DNA of 64,000 nt from Rhodanobacter sp. GTDB taxonomy: Bacteria > Pseudomonadota > Gammaproteobacteria > Xanthomonadales > Rhodanobacteraceae. Made by a program: the position numbers and the translations under genes. Below, in pieces: positions 49,416 through 57,593 of the stretch; position 1 is the first letter of the stretch, and each line of letters begins with the position of its first letter. The DNA lies in the NCBI GenBank assembly GCA_040371205.1, contig AP031382.1, positions 2,353,562 to 2,417,561 of the forward strand, given 5' to 3'. The notes under the pieces are model-generated. The model saw only the letters and a list, made by a program, of their open reading frames with translations, was not told the origin of the DNA and made no database searches.

Positions 49416-52400
49416 CTACCCCCCGCACCGGAAACGTTGCACTTCGGTATTGAGGAAGGGATTTTTCAGGTTGCCGGCCTGGATCACCAGCTTGGCCACA
49501 TGCCCGCCGAAATTGAACGTGGCGAGGAAGCGCAGATCCGACTGCTTCTGCAGGTGCGCCGCCTGCAGCGCGCGGAAGAACGCCCAGTCGCCCTGGTAGT
49601 CGAACGTGCTGAGCAGGGTACCCGAGGCATCCCACGCCGACACCGTGACGTGGCCCGGCTGCGGCCCCGGCCACTTCATCGCCATGCTGCTCGCACTGCC
49701 GGGCTGGTAGCTGAACTTCTGGCCGTCGACGTCAAACTCCAGCTTGGCGATGCCGGCATCGAGTTGCGGCGCCATCACGGTGAAATCCACCTCGGGCACG
49801 TTGCCGGCGCGGAAGTACATCTGGCGGATGTCGTCGGCCATCTGCGCCTGCGCCAGCAGGCCCGGCGGGCCGGCCACCGCGCCGGGGCCGGTCTTCCACT
49901 GCCAGTTGCTGCCGCTGGCGTCCACCAGCTTGGACAGCGTCTGCTTGTTGAACATGTCGAAACTGCCGCCGTTGCCGAACAGCTCGCCGAAGTTCTGCAG
50001 CGGGATGTCGTTGCGGCTGTCCGGCACGAACGGATAACGGCCGCGCACGAAGCTGGCGCAGTCCTTGCCGACCGCCTGCTGGAACTGGTCGCCCAGCGCG
50101 CCCTTGGTGCCGCTGGCCACCAGCGACTCGCTCTTGCCGGTGAGCGATGCCACCCAGCCGGACACCGGCGCGGGCAATTGGGCCGCCTGCTGCTGCGCCA
50201 GCAGCAGTTGCGGATTGGGTTGGCCGGCGGCGTTGCTGAAGTCGGTCATCGTCAGCAGGGTCTTGCCCAGCTGATCCAGCGCCTGCAAGGTCTGGTCGAT
50301 GGGCGCGGCGCCCGGCGCGCCGGCGCTCAATTGGTCCAGCGTGGCGAAGTGCGCGGCAATCGCCGCGCCCGGTTGCTCCACCGGCGCGGCAGCGGCGCCG
50401 CCGGATGACGCCAGCGCTCGGGCCAGCGCGTTCTGCGTCAGCTTCTGCTCCGCCTTCTTCTCCGCCGCCTGCTGCGCGCCTGCCAGGGCTTTGTCCTCGC
50501 CGCTCTGCGGCGGCGCCTTCATCATGTCGCTGGTGTTGTCGCGCACCACGTTGAGCAACGCCTTCAGCGGCGAGCTGGGCCCGGACAATTTGGCGGCGAT
50601 CGCGCTGGCGTCCTGGATGCTGGTGACCGGTTGCAGCGCGAGGTCGGCGAGCAGGTCGTCCCAGGTCTTGATGTAGTCCTGCTCGTACAGCGCGATCACC
50701 TGCTGGGTGAGGCGGGCCTTTTGCAGCGCGTCGATCTTGGTGGCGCCGAACACCCAGTCGTCCTTGGCGAACTGGTCCACGGCCTGCGCTACGCCCTTGG
50801 TAGCCTCGTACTGGAACATCGGCTGCGTGTACAACGCCGGGATCGGCTGGGACAGCGAGCCGCCACTCTTGCGCACGAACACGTTGCCGAGCAGGCCCAG
50901 CGACTTGTCCAGTTGCAGCGGCGGGTAGTCCGTGTTGCTGCCGGCACCCAGCTTGAGGTTGCCGTAGATCAAGGTGGGCAGGTCGGCCGTGCGCAGGGTG
51001 TTGCGCGCCTGCTCCACCAGGGTCGGGTCCAGGCTCAACGCACGCAAACGGCCCGGCTCGGCCACCAGCGCGCGAAAATGCTTGGACAAGGCCTGCTGCA
51101 GCACCGTGTCGCCGGGGAACACCTTGCGCCACTCGATGTCGGTGAGCGCCATCAGTTCGTCGGCGTTCTGGTGCTTGGGCTCGCCCAGCATCAGGTAGCC
51201 CTTGAGGTAGTAGTAAAGCGCCTGCGGGTCGCCGGCATTGCCGGTGAGCCCGCTGCGGAACTGCGCGGCCACGCCGGGCAGCAGCAGGCCGTTGAGCTCG
51301 CGCAGGTAGGCGTCGTGCACTTCGTCGCCCACTTCGCTGCCCTGGTACAAGCCGAAGCGCATGCCGAACGGCACCGCGCCCTTGTACTTGTTCGCCGCGT
51401 CCTGCACGGCGGAAAGGCCTTCCAGCCGTGCGAGCACGCGGGCGAAATATTCCTTCTGCGTGGTCGCCGTATCCACGTCGCTCTGCGCCGGATAAGCCTG
51501 CAGCGCGGTCTGCACCTGCGCGAGGTAATCGCGGTTGTGGCCGAAGCTGGTGACGAAGCCCGCCACCAGCAGCACCGTCAGCAGAAGCACGCCGGCATAG
51601 GAAGCCACCTGCAACAGCACCTTCTGCCGCTCCAGCGCGGGATTGGTGCCGGCGAAACCGGACTCGCCGAACAGCACGTCCTTCAGCAGCCGCTCGACGA
51701 AGAAAGTGCGCCGCTGCGCGCCGGGGGCGTGCAACTGCTCCGCGCTCACGCCGAAGGTGCGCGCCACCGCGCCCATCATGCGGTCGATCGGCGTGCCCTC
51801 CTGCGTGCCGGAGGTGAGGTAGACGCCGCGCAGCAGCGGCGGTGCGGCGTAGGCATCGCCGGTGAACACGCCTTCCACGAAACGCTTCGCGATGTCGCGC
51901 AGCGCGGAAAGCTGTTGCGGGAACGAGAGGATGGCCGCGCGCCGGTTGCGGTCGCGCTCGGCATGCAGCCGGTCGAGGATGCGCGTGTCGAGCTGGCGCA
52001 GCAGCAGGTCGAACTCCTCGCCGAAGCGCTTGGCCGCGCTGCCGTCCATGGTGGCGTCGATGGGAAACGAGAAACCCCACACCTGGTTGCGCATCTCCGG
52101 GTTGAGGTCGTCGAAGAATTCGCCGAAGCCCGCGACCAGGTCGCACTTGGTGAAACTCAGGTACACCGGCACGCCGATGCGCAGGTGCGTGGCCAGCTCC
52201 TCCAGCCGGCGGCGGATCGCCTGGATATGCTCGGCCAGACCCGCTTCGTCCAGCGTGAGCAGGTCGGACATGCTCATCGCGATCACCACGCCGTTGATCG
52301 GGCGTCGCTTGCGGTACTTGCGCAGCAGCTTGAGGAACTCCGCCCAGGCCGACGCGTCGGCGTCGCGGTCGGAATCCTGCAAGGTGTAGCGGCCGGCGGT

Positions 52401-52931
52401 ATCGAGGAACACCGCCTCGTCGGTGAACCACCAGTCGCAGTTGCGGGTGCCGCCCACGCCGCGCAGCGCCTCCTTGCCGAAACGTTCGGAGAGCGGGAAG
52501 TTCAGCCCGGAGTTCTGCAGCAGGGTGCTCTTGCCCGAACCCGGCGGGCCGATCACCACGTACCACGGCAGCGCATAGAGGTTGCTGCCGCGGCGCGTCT
52601 TGCGCAGCGTGTCCACCGCCTCCTGGAAACGCGCCTGCAACTGGTTGCGCTCGGCGGCGCTGCGGTCGTCGGCCGGCGCGCCCTGCCCGGCCAGCTCGCC
52701 GGACATCTGCTGCGCCTTGCCGCGTGCGCGCCAGGCGCGGATCTGCAGGATCGCCAGCCAGGCCACCACGATCAACACGATCAGCAGCAGGCGCGCGGCC
52801 GCGCTGGTGAGCGGCTGCGAGGAGCCGAAACCGAGGTACGGGCCGCCCACCCAGATCAGCACCGCCAGCAGCAGGATGCCGACGAGGGTGATGAACCAGC
52901 CGCTTTTCAACACACTGAGAAACTTGGCCAC
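49416..52931 (-). CDS. tssM: T6SS membrane-complex protein TssM (IcmF)
   Basis: 1,171 aa, normal length. Two N-terminal membrane helices (~12-30, ~45-64) precede a cytosolic NTPase-like domain with Walker A GPPGSGKS (128-135) and VFLDTAGR (~174-181). A third helix near ~440-460 (ASYAGVLLLTVLLVAGFVTS) leads to the large periplasmic IcmF-related region. The C-terminal beta domain normally contacts TssJ and the outer membrane. With TssL it builds the trans-envelope channel. Four bases separate it from tssL and from tagF, so translation is probably coupled. Confidence 0.95.
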   Translation of the reverse strand: MAKFLSVLKSGWFITLVGILLLAVLIWVGGPYLGFGSSQPLTSAAARLLLIVLIVVAWLAILQIRAWRARGKAQQMSGELAGQGAPADDRSAAERNQLQARFQEAVDTLRKTRRGSNLYALPWYVVIGPPGSGKSTLLQNSGLNFPLSERFGKEALRGVGGTRNCDWWFTDEAVFLDTAGRYTLQDSDRDADASAWAEFLKLLRKYRKRRPINGVVIAMSMSDLLTLDEAGLAEHIQAIRRRLEELATHLRIGVPVYLSFTKCDLVAGFGEFFDDLNPEMRNQVWGFSFPIDATMDGSAAKRFGEEFDLLLRQLDTRILDRLHAERDRNRRAAILSFPQQLSALRDIAKRFVEGVFTGDAYAAPPLLRGVYLTSGTQEGTPIDRMMGAVARTFGVSAEQLHAPGAQRRTFFVERLLKDVLFGESGFAGTNPALERQKVLLQVASYAGVLLLTVLLVAGFVTSFGHNRDYLAQVQTALQAYPAQSDVDTATTQKEYFARVLARLEGLSAVQDAANKYKGAVPFGMRFGLYQGSEVGDEVHDAYLRELNGLLLPGVAAQFRSGLTGNAGDPQALYYYLKGYLMLGEPKHQNADELMALTDIEWRKVFPGDTVLQQALSKHFRALVAEPGRLRALSLDPTLVEQARNTLRTADLPTLIYGNLKLGAGSNTDYPPLQLDKSLGLLGNVFVRKSGGSLSQPIPALYTQPMFQYEATKGVAQAVDQFAKDDWVFGATKIDALQKARLTQQVIALYEQDYIKTWDDLLADLALQPVTSIQDASAIAAKLSGPSSPLKALLNVVRDNTSDMMKAPPQSGEDKALAGAQQAAEKKAEQKLTQNALARALASSGGAAAAPVEQPGAAIAAHFATLDQLSAGAPGAAPIDQTLQALDQLGKTLLTMTDFSNAAGQPNPQLLLAQQQAAQLPAPVSGWVASLTGKSESLVASGTKGALGDQFQQAVGKDCASFVRGRYPFVPDSRNDIPLQNFGELFGNGGSFDMFNKQTLSKLVDASGSNWQWKTGPGAVAGPPGLLAQAQMADDIRQMYFRAGNVPEVDFTVMAPQLDAGIAKLEFDVDGQKFSYQPGSASSMAMKWPGPQPGHVTVSAWDASGTLLSTFDYQGDWAFFRALQAAHLQKQSDLRFLATFNFGGHVAKLVIQAGNLKNPFLNTEVQRFRCGG

Positions 52932-52935
52932 AGGC

Positions 52936-54321
52936 TCAACCCTCGGGGATGTACATCAGTTCCACGCGCCGGTTGCGTGCACGGTTGGCCGGCAGGTTCG
53001 GCGGCAGCGCGATCGGCTTGGAGTCGCCCGCACCGCTGGCTTCGAGCCGCCCCGGGTTGTCCAATCCGTCGCTGAGCACCTTGAGCACCGCATTCGCGCG
53101 CGCCGCGGAAAGCGCGAAGTTGTCCTTGAACTGCAGCGAGTGGATCGGCTGGTCGTCGGTGTGCCCCACCACGATCACCCGGCCCGGCACCTGGTTCAGC
53201 GCCGCGGTGATCTTGTGCAGCAGCGGCAACTCGGCGTCGGCCACCTCCACGCCGCCGGAAGCGAACATGCCGGTGCCGGACAGCCGCACCAGCTCGCGGC
53301 CATTGCCCTGCTCGATGATGGCGAGCTGGCCGGCCTGCTCCTCCGGCGCCAGCAGCTGCTTGAGCGTGGGATGCGCGGGCGGCGGATGCGCCTGGTCCAG
53401 CTGCTGCGCGGCGGGCGGCGTGGCGCTCTCCAGGCCGATCTGCGCCAGCTGCGCGCTCACCGGCGCAGACAGCGTGTTCAGACGCGTGCGGAAATACACG
53501 AACGTGCCCAGCAGCACGCAGGCCGCCGCCGCCACGATCACCCACAGCGGCACATAGCGGATCAGCGGATTGCGCCGGTCCTGGATGCCGCGCCAGTGCG
53601 GGGCCAGCTCCTGCGCCGCCGGCGCGCGCTGCGCACGGATGCGCCGGTACAGGTCCTCCTGGATGTCGGCCAGCTTGGCGCGGCCGCCCGACTCGATCAG
53701 ATAGCGTCCGCCGAAGCCCAGCGCGAGGCAGATGTACATCAGCTCGATCAGGTCGATATGCCGGGAGAAGTCCGCGCTCAGGCGCTCCAGGATCTGGAAG
53801 AACTTGGCGCCGCCGTAGGACTCGCCGTGGAACACCACCAGCAGGGTCTGCTGCGCCCAGCCGCTCTGCTCGCCCCAGGGCGCGTTGAGCACGGCCTCGT
53901 CCAGCATCGCGCACAACACGTAGCGCGCGGCCAATGCGGTCTGTTGCGGAATGTTGGCCTGCTGCGCGTGCGCCTCGAACTTGCGCACCTGCGACACCGT
54001 CTGCTCGCGCAGATGCGCCGCATCGGGCGGCGTGGCGCTGTGGCGCAACTGCACCGAGAGCAGCAGCAGCGGGCTGGCCGCCTGCACCAGCGGATTCATG
54101 CCGCCGCCGAGGAAGGCACTGATATCGGCCGGTGTCGCGGCAGCCGGCGCGCGCGCGGCAGGCGCGGGTGCCGGCGCATAGGCCGGCGCGGCCGGCGGCG
54201 GCGCATACGGTGCCTGTGCGGGAGCCGGCACCGGCGTCGCGGCCGGTGCGCCGCCGCGCGGACGTACCACGGTGGCGTCGCGCATCGCGTCGTCGTCGTA
54301 AGGCCCTTTGGGCGTGTTCAT
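52936..54321 (-). CDS. tssL: T6SS TssL (DotU/IcmH) with OmpA-like peptidoglycan-binding domain
   Basis: 461 aa. The N-terminal tail has RDATVVRP around Thr17, the same DATVV found in PpkA, then a Pro/Ala-rich stretch. The DotU domain (~65-250) includes ALAARYVLCAMLDEAVLNAP and FFQILERLSADFSRHIDLIE. One membrane helix lies at ~257-277. The C-terminal OmpA/MotB domain (~335-461: VIVVGHTDDQPI, FALSAARANAVLKVLSDG, NRRVELMYI) anchors the complex to peptidoglycan, an extended TssL form. Threonine phosphorylation of the TssL tail by PpkA, followed by FHA-protein recruitment, is established in Agrobacterium, and the genes here allow the same circuit. Confidence 0.94.
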   Translation of the reverse strand: MNTPKGPYDDDAMRDATVVRPRGGAPAATPVPAPAQAPYAPPPAAPAYAPAPAPAARAPAAATPADISAFLGGGMNPLVQAASPLLLLSVQLRHSATPPDAAHLREQTVSQVRKFEAHAQQANIPQQTALAARYVLCAMLDEAVLNAPWGEQSGWAQQTLLVVFHGESYGGAKFFQILERLSADFSRHIDLIELMYICLALGFGGRYLIESGGRAKLADIQEDLYRRIRAQRAPAAQELAPHWRGIQDRRNPLIRYVPLWVIVAAAACVLLGTFVYFRTRLNTLSAPVSAQLAQIGLESATPPAAQQLDQAHPPPAHPTLKQLLAPEEQAGQLAIIEQGNGRELVRLSGTGMFASGGVEVADAELPLLHKITAALNQVPGRVIVVGHTDDQPIHSLQFKDNFALSAARANAVLKVLSDGLDNPGRLEASGAGDSKPIALPPNLPANRARNRRVELMYIPEG

Positions 54322-54325
54322 GGCC

Positions 54326-55666
54326 TCAGCCTCCCCTGATCGCCCAGAGCTGCAGGTCCAGCCCCGCGAAACCGCTGCCGAAATGGAACGCGATGCCGCC
54401 GGAGGTCTTCAGCTCGCGCCACATCGCCGCATGGCGGTCGAACTCGAAATACAGGTAGCCGGCGTTGTACGGAATCTGCCGCGGCGCCACCGGCATCGGC
54501 GACACCGGGATGCCCGGCAACTGCAGGTTCACCAGGTCGCGGATCTTTTCCACCGGCCCGATCTTGGACTGCGCCGGCAACTGGCGGCGCAGCTCCTCGG
54601 ACTTCACGTCGGCCTTGGCCGCCAGCACGAAGGCGGCGTTGTCCAGCAAGGTGAGGTCGGGCACCACCGCCACCCACACGCCAAACTTGCGCTCCTGCAG
54701 CGGGATCGGCGTGGCGGTCTGCTCCATCACCGCGCTGAGGCTGGCGCGCAGCGCGGCGATCAGCGGCTCGTAACTCTCGCGCAACGCCTCGTGACGGTAC
54801 GGCGGCAGCGCACCGGGGCGCTTGCCCGGTGCAGTGAAGGTGGCCAGCTCGCCGGCCATCGCCACCAGCGTGCGGTACAGCTCTTCGGGATGCAGCAGGG
54901 GCGCCTCGGCCAGATGCGCGACCAACGGCTGGCAGCGGTTCACCACCTGCAGCAGCAGGAAGTCGGCGATCTCCGCCGCGCCGCCGCGGTCGGTCAACGC
55001 GACGCGGCTGGCCAGTGCCTCGCCGCGCTGGTGCAGCAGGCCCAGCAGTTCGGTGAGGAAGGTCACCAACCGCGGCACCGCCTGGCATGAAAGGCCGGTG
55101 GGCATGAAGGCGTCGTCCAGCATCACGCGCCGGTCGGTACGGCACTCCACGATGCGCGCCAGCGGCATGCGCGTGAGCCCCTCCATCGGCTGCGACTGCG
55201 GCAGCAGGCGGCTGCTCATGCCGCCGACTTCCAGCGGCGTGGTGCCGTCGGTGCTGCCGGAAGCGTCGCGCACTTCGGCCTCGCGCACGCGGAAGCGGAA
55301 CAGCTTCTCCGCCGGCGCCTCCGGCCGGCCGCTGTCAGGCTGGGTGGGCGAGCGCAGCGGCAGGGTGAGATAGACGGTCTGGTCGCGCCAGTTCGCGTCC
55401 ACCTCCAGCGGCGGCGGCAACGGGTCGTCGCCGGGCATCGCGAACGGCGTGCCGTCGGGAAACACGCCGCGCGCGCGCTTGATGCCGAGCTTGCCGATGG
55501 CGAGCAGGTCGGCCTCCAGCTCCAGCTCGTGGAAGCCCCACGCATGCGGGCGCAGGTTGCCGGCGCGCAGTTCCACGAAACGCTCGAGATAGCGCTCCTG
55601 CTGTTGCAGGTGCTGCGGCCGGAGGAACAGGCCCTCGCTCCAGACCACCTTGTTGTTCTGCGTCAT
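54326..55666 (-). CDS. tssK: T6SS baseplate protein TssK
   Basis: 446 aa. It carries the typical start NKVVWSEGLFLRPQHLQQQE, then RPHAWGFHELELEADLLAIG, IVECRTDRRVMLDDAFMPTG and LGLLHQRGEALASRVA. The C-terminal receptor-binding-like domain ends in DLQLWAIRGG. TssK trimers link the baseplate wedges to the TssL-TssM membrane complex. The next gene, tssL, starts 4 bp after its stop. Unlike many clusters, no tssJ lipoprotein gene lies beside it. Confidence 0.95.
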   Translation of the reverse strand: MTQNNKVVWSEGLFLRPQHLQQQERYLERFVELRAGNLRPHAWGFHELELEADLLAIGKLGIKRARGVFPDGTPFAMPGDDPLPPPLEVDANWRDQTVYLTLPLRSPTQPDSGRPEAPAEKLFRFRVREAEVRDASGSTDGTTPLEVGGMSSRLLPQSQPMEGLTRMPLARIVECRTDRRVMLDDAFMPTGLSCQAVPRLVTFLTELLGLLHQRGEALASRVALTDRGGAAEIADFLLLQVVNRCQPLVAHLAEAPLLHPEELYRTLVAMAGELATFTAPGKRPGALPPYRHEALRESYEPLIAALRASLSAVMEQTATPIPLQERKFGVWVAVVPDLTLLDNAAFVLAAKADVKSEELRRQLPAQSKIGPVEKIRDLVNLQLPGIPVSPMPVAPRQIPYNAGYLYFEFDRHAAMWRELKTSGGIAFHFGSGFAGLDLQLWAIRGG

Positions 55667-55704
55667 GCCTTCGCTCGCTTGTCGTTATAACCGTCCGCCG
55701 CGGA

Positions 55705-57018
55705 TCAGCTGCGCCGCGCCGGCCCTCCCTTCAACGCGGATTTCAGCCGCGCCAGTTGTTCTTCGTAGGCCCGCGCGAACTCGTCGCCGAACAGCCGGCG
55801 GAAGCATTCGTCGGGGTTGCCCATCAACTCTTCGAAGTGCTCGCGGTAACGGTCCCAGTAGCGGCCCTTGCCGCCGAAGGCCGCGCGCTTGGCGCCGCCG
55901 TCGGCCTCGTGCTCGAAACGGTCGGGATTGAAATGCACCAGCAGCGATTCGAAGGCCGCGCGCACGCCGGCCAGCATCGCCATCTGGTGGCAGCGGATGT
56001 CCTCGAAGGCGTCCTGGAACGCGGCGCTGCCGGACAGGAAGGCTGGCCCGCTGGGCGCGAGGATGCGTTGCACCGCCTCGTCCGGCGTGGGCGCGAACTT
56101 CAGCGGGTTGTTCTCCGAGCGCTGGATGATGGTCACCGGCAGGCGGAAGGTGTTCTTGATCTCGGCGCGCGCGCGCAGCACGTCCATCACGCCGTCGGCC
56201 ACCACGTGCAGGATCTGGTCCAGCTCGGGCGGCAGGCCGGTGCTCGCCATGGGCACCGCGGCCTGGGCGGCGAACGTTGCGGCCGGCGGGGCGGCCATCG
56301 GCGCCGCCGGTGGCGCGACGGGCGCGGCTGGCTCCGACTTGGGCGCGAAGTCACCCATCGTCAGATCCCAGTTCTCCGGCAGCACCTGCGCCTGGCGCTG
56401 CACGTCGGTGATCGGCGGACGGAAATGGTCGGCCATGCCGGCACTGTGGTTCCAGCTCGGAATCGGTTCCTGGGCAGGCGGCGCAGGTGCCGCGGCCGGC
56501 GCGGCATAGGGCGCATCGAGGAAGCTCAGCGGATCGAGGTCGCCGCTGATCGCGCCGGCGGCATCGGGTATCAGGCTGGGACCGGCCGCCGCGCTGGGTG
56601 CTCCTGCGGGCGCAAGCAGGTCGGACAGGCCGAAGTCCGCCAGCGGATCGCCAACCGGCGGCGCCGGCGCCGCAACCGGCGCAGGCGCGGATGCCGGATC
56701 GGTCGGCGCCTGCACTTGCACCGAAATCTCGAAGGTGTCGATCTGCAGGCGGTCGCCGTTCTTCAATGCGGCGGGCTCGCCCTTGGGCATCGGCGCGCCG
56801 TTGAGCAGCATGCCGTTGGTGCTGCGGTCCTCGATGAAATAGATGCCGTTGAGGCAGCGCACCATGGCATGGATGCGCGACACGCCGGGCGCGGCCAGCA
56901 CCCAGTCGCAGTCTTCCGAACGCCCCACGCTGCCGCCGCTGCCCTGGAAGGATTTCTGGCTGCGGCTGCCGAACTGGGCGGCCTGCTGGCCGAGTACCGC
57001 AAATGTCAGTGTCTGCAT
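55705..57018 (-). CDS. T6SS FHA-domain protein (TagH/Fha type)
   Basis: 437 aa from the ATG at 57018. A GTG 6 nt upstream (57024) is better spaced from GGGGAG and may be the real start. The N-terminal FHA domain (~1-105) keeps phosphothreonine-binding residues Gly32-Arg33-Ser34, Ser47-Arg-Ile-His50 and Thr67-Asn68-Gly69. A long Pro/Ala linker follows, then the conserved C-terminal domain of T6SS FHA proteins (~255-437: TFRLPVTIIQRSENNPLKFA, AFEDIRCHQMAMLAGVRAAF, FGGKGRYWDRYREHFEELMG). It should read the phosphothreonine placed by PpkA and promote assembly. Confidence 0.92.
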   Translation of the reverse strand: MQTLTFAVLGQQAAQFGSRSQKSFQGSGGSVGRSEDCDWVLAAPGVSRIHAMVRCLNGIYFIEDRSTNGMLLNGAPMPKGEPAALKNGDRLQIDTFEISVQVQAPTDPASAPAPVAAPAPPVGDPLADFGLSDLLAPAGAPSAAAGPSLIPDAAGAISGDLDPLSFLDAPYAAPAAAPAPPAQEPIPSWNHSAGMADHFRPPITDVQRQAQVLPENWDLTMGDFAPKSEPAAPVAPPAAPMAAPPAATFAAQAAVPMASTGLPPELDQILHVVADGVMDVLRARAEIKNTFRLPVTIIQRSENNPLKFAPTPDEAVQRILAPSGPAFLSGSAAFQDAFEDIRCHQMAMLAGVRAAFESLLVHFNPDRFEHEADGGAKRAAFGGKGRYWDRYREHFEELMGNPDECFRRLFGDEFARAYEEQLARLKSALKGGPARRS

Positions 57019-57026
57019 CGACACGC

Positions 57027-57584
57027 TCACGCTCCCCTGGTGCCCGCAGCGGCGCTGTCGCCGGTGCCGAGCAGGCTGAGGGCGCGGTCGATGAACTCCG
57101 CACGGCGCGCCACGAAACGTTCGGTCACCAGCGCGGCCATCAGGTTGACCGCCGCCACCGTGGCGCAGGCGGTGAGGTGTTCCGCCGGCGGTACCGGGGT
57201 TTCCTGCGCGGACGGCGCCAGGCTGCCGCCCGACCAGCCGGCCGCCGCGGCCAACCACGCGCCCAGCGACTTGTAGCCGCCGGAGTTGGCGAATTCGAAC
57301 GCGGCGCGGCGGTTGCTCTCGGTGGGTTCGCGCACCCACTTCTCCGCCAGCGAGGCGCCGGCCTTGTCTTCCAGCTCCAGCGGCTGGTCGCGTGCGCACT
57401 GGCACAGCCACGCCACCGCGTAGCGCTTGGGCAGCAGCCGCGCGAGCAGCTTCACCGCGTCCGGCATGGCGCCCGCATCCAGCAGCGATTGAACCGCCGC
57501 CTGCGGCGTCATGTCCGGCCGCAGATGCGCGGTGGCCTCGGGCGACAGGCCCATCTGCATCGACGCTTGCATGATCGTAGACAT
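57027..57584 (-). CDS. T6SS-associated DUF6931-like protein
   Basis: 185 aa, soluble and mostly helical. It includes LLARLLPKRYAVAWLCQCAR, RRAAFEFANSGGYKSLGAWL and HLTACATVAAVNLMAALVTE. This matches the small uncharacterised family (DUF6931) that I recall beside FHA/PpkA-type T6SS genes. It lies between vgrG (9 bp) and the FHA gene (2-8 bp depending on the start used), so it is made together with the regulators. Function unknown. Confidence 0.75.
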   Translation of the reverse strand: MSTIMQASMQMGLSPEATAHLRPDMTPQAAVQSLLDAGAMPDAVKLLARLLPKRYAVAWLCQCARDQPLELEDKAGASLAEKWVREPTESNRRAAFEFANSGGYKSLGAWLAAAAGWSGGSLAPSAQETPVPPAEHLTACATVAAVNLMAALVTERFVARRAEFIDRALSLLGTGDSAAAGTRGA

Positions 57585-57593
57585 GGCTCCCCC

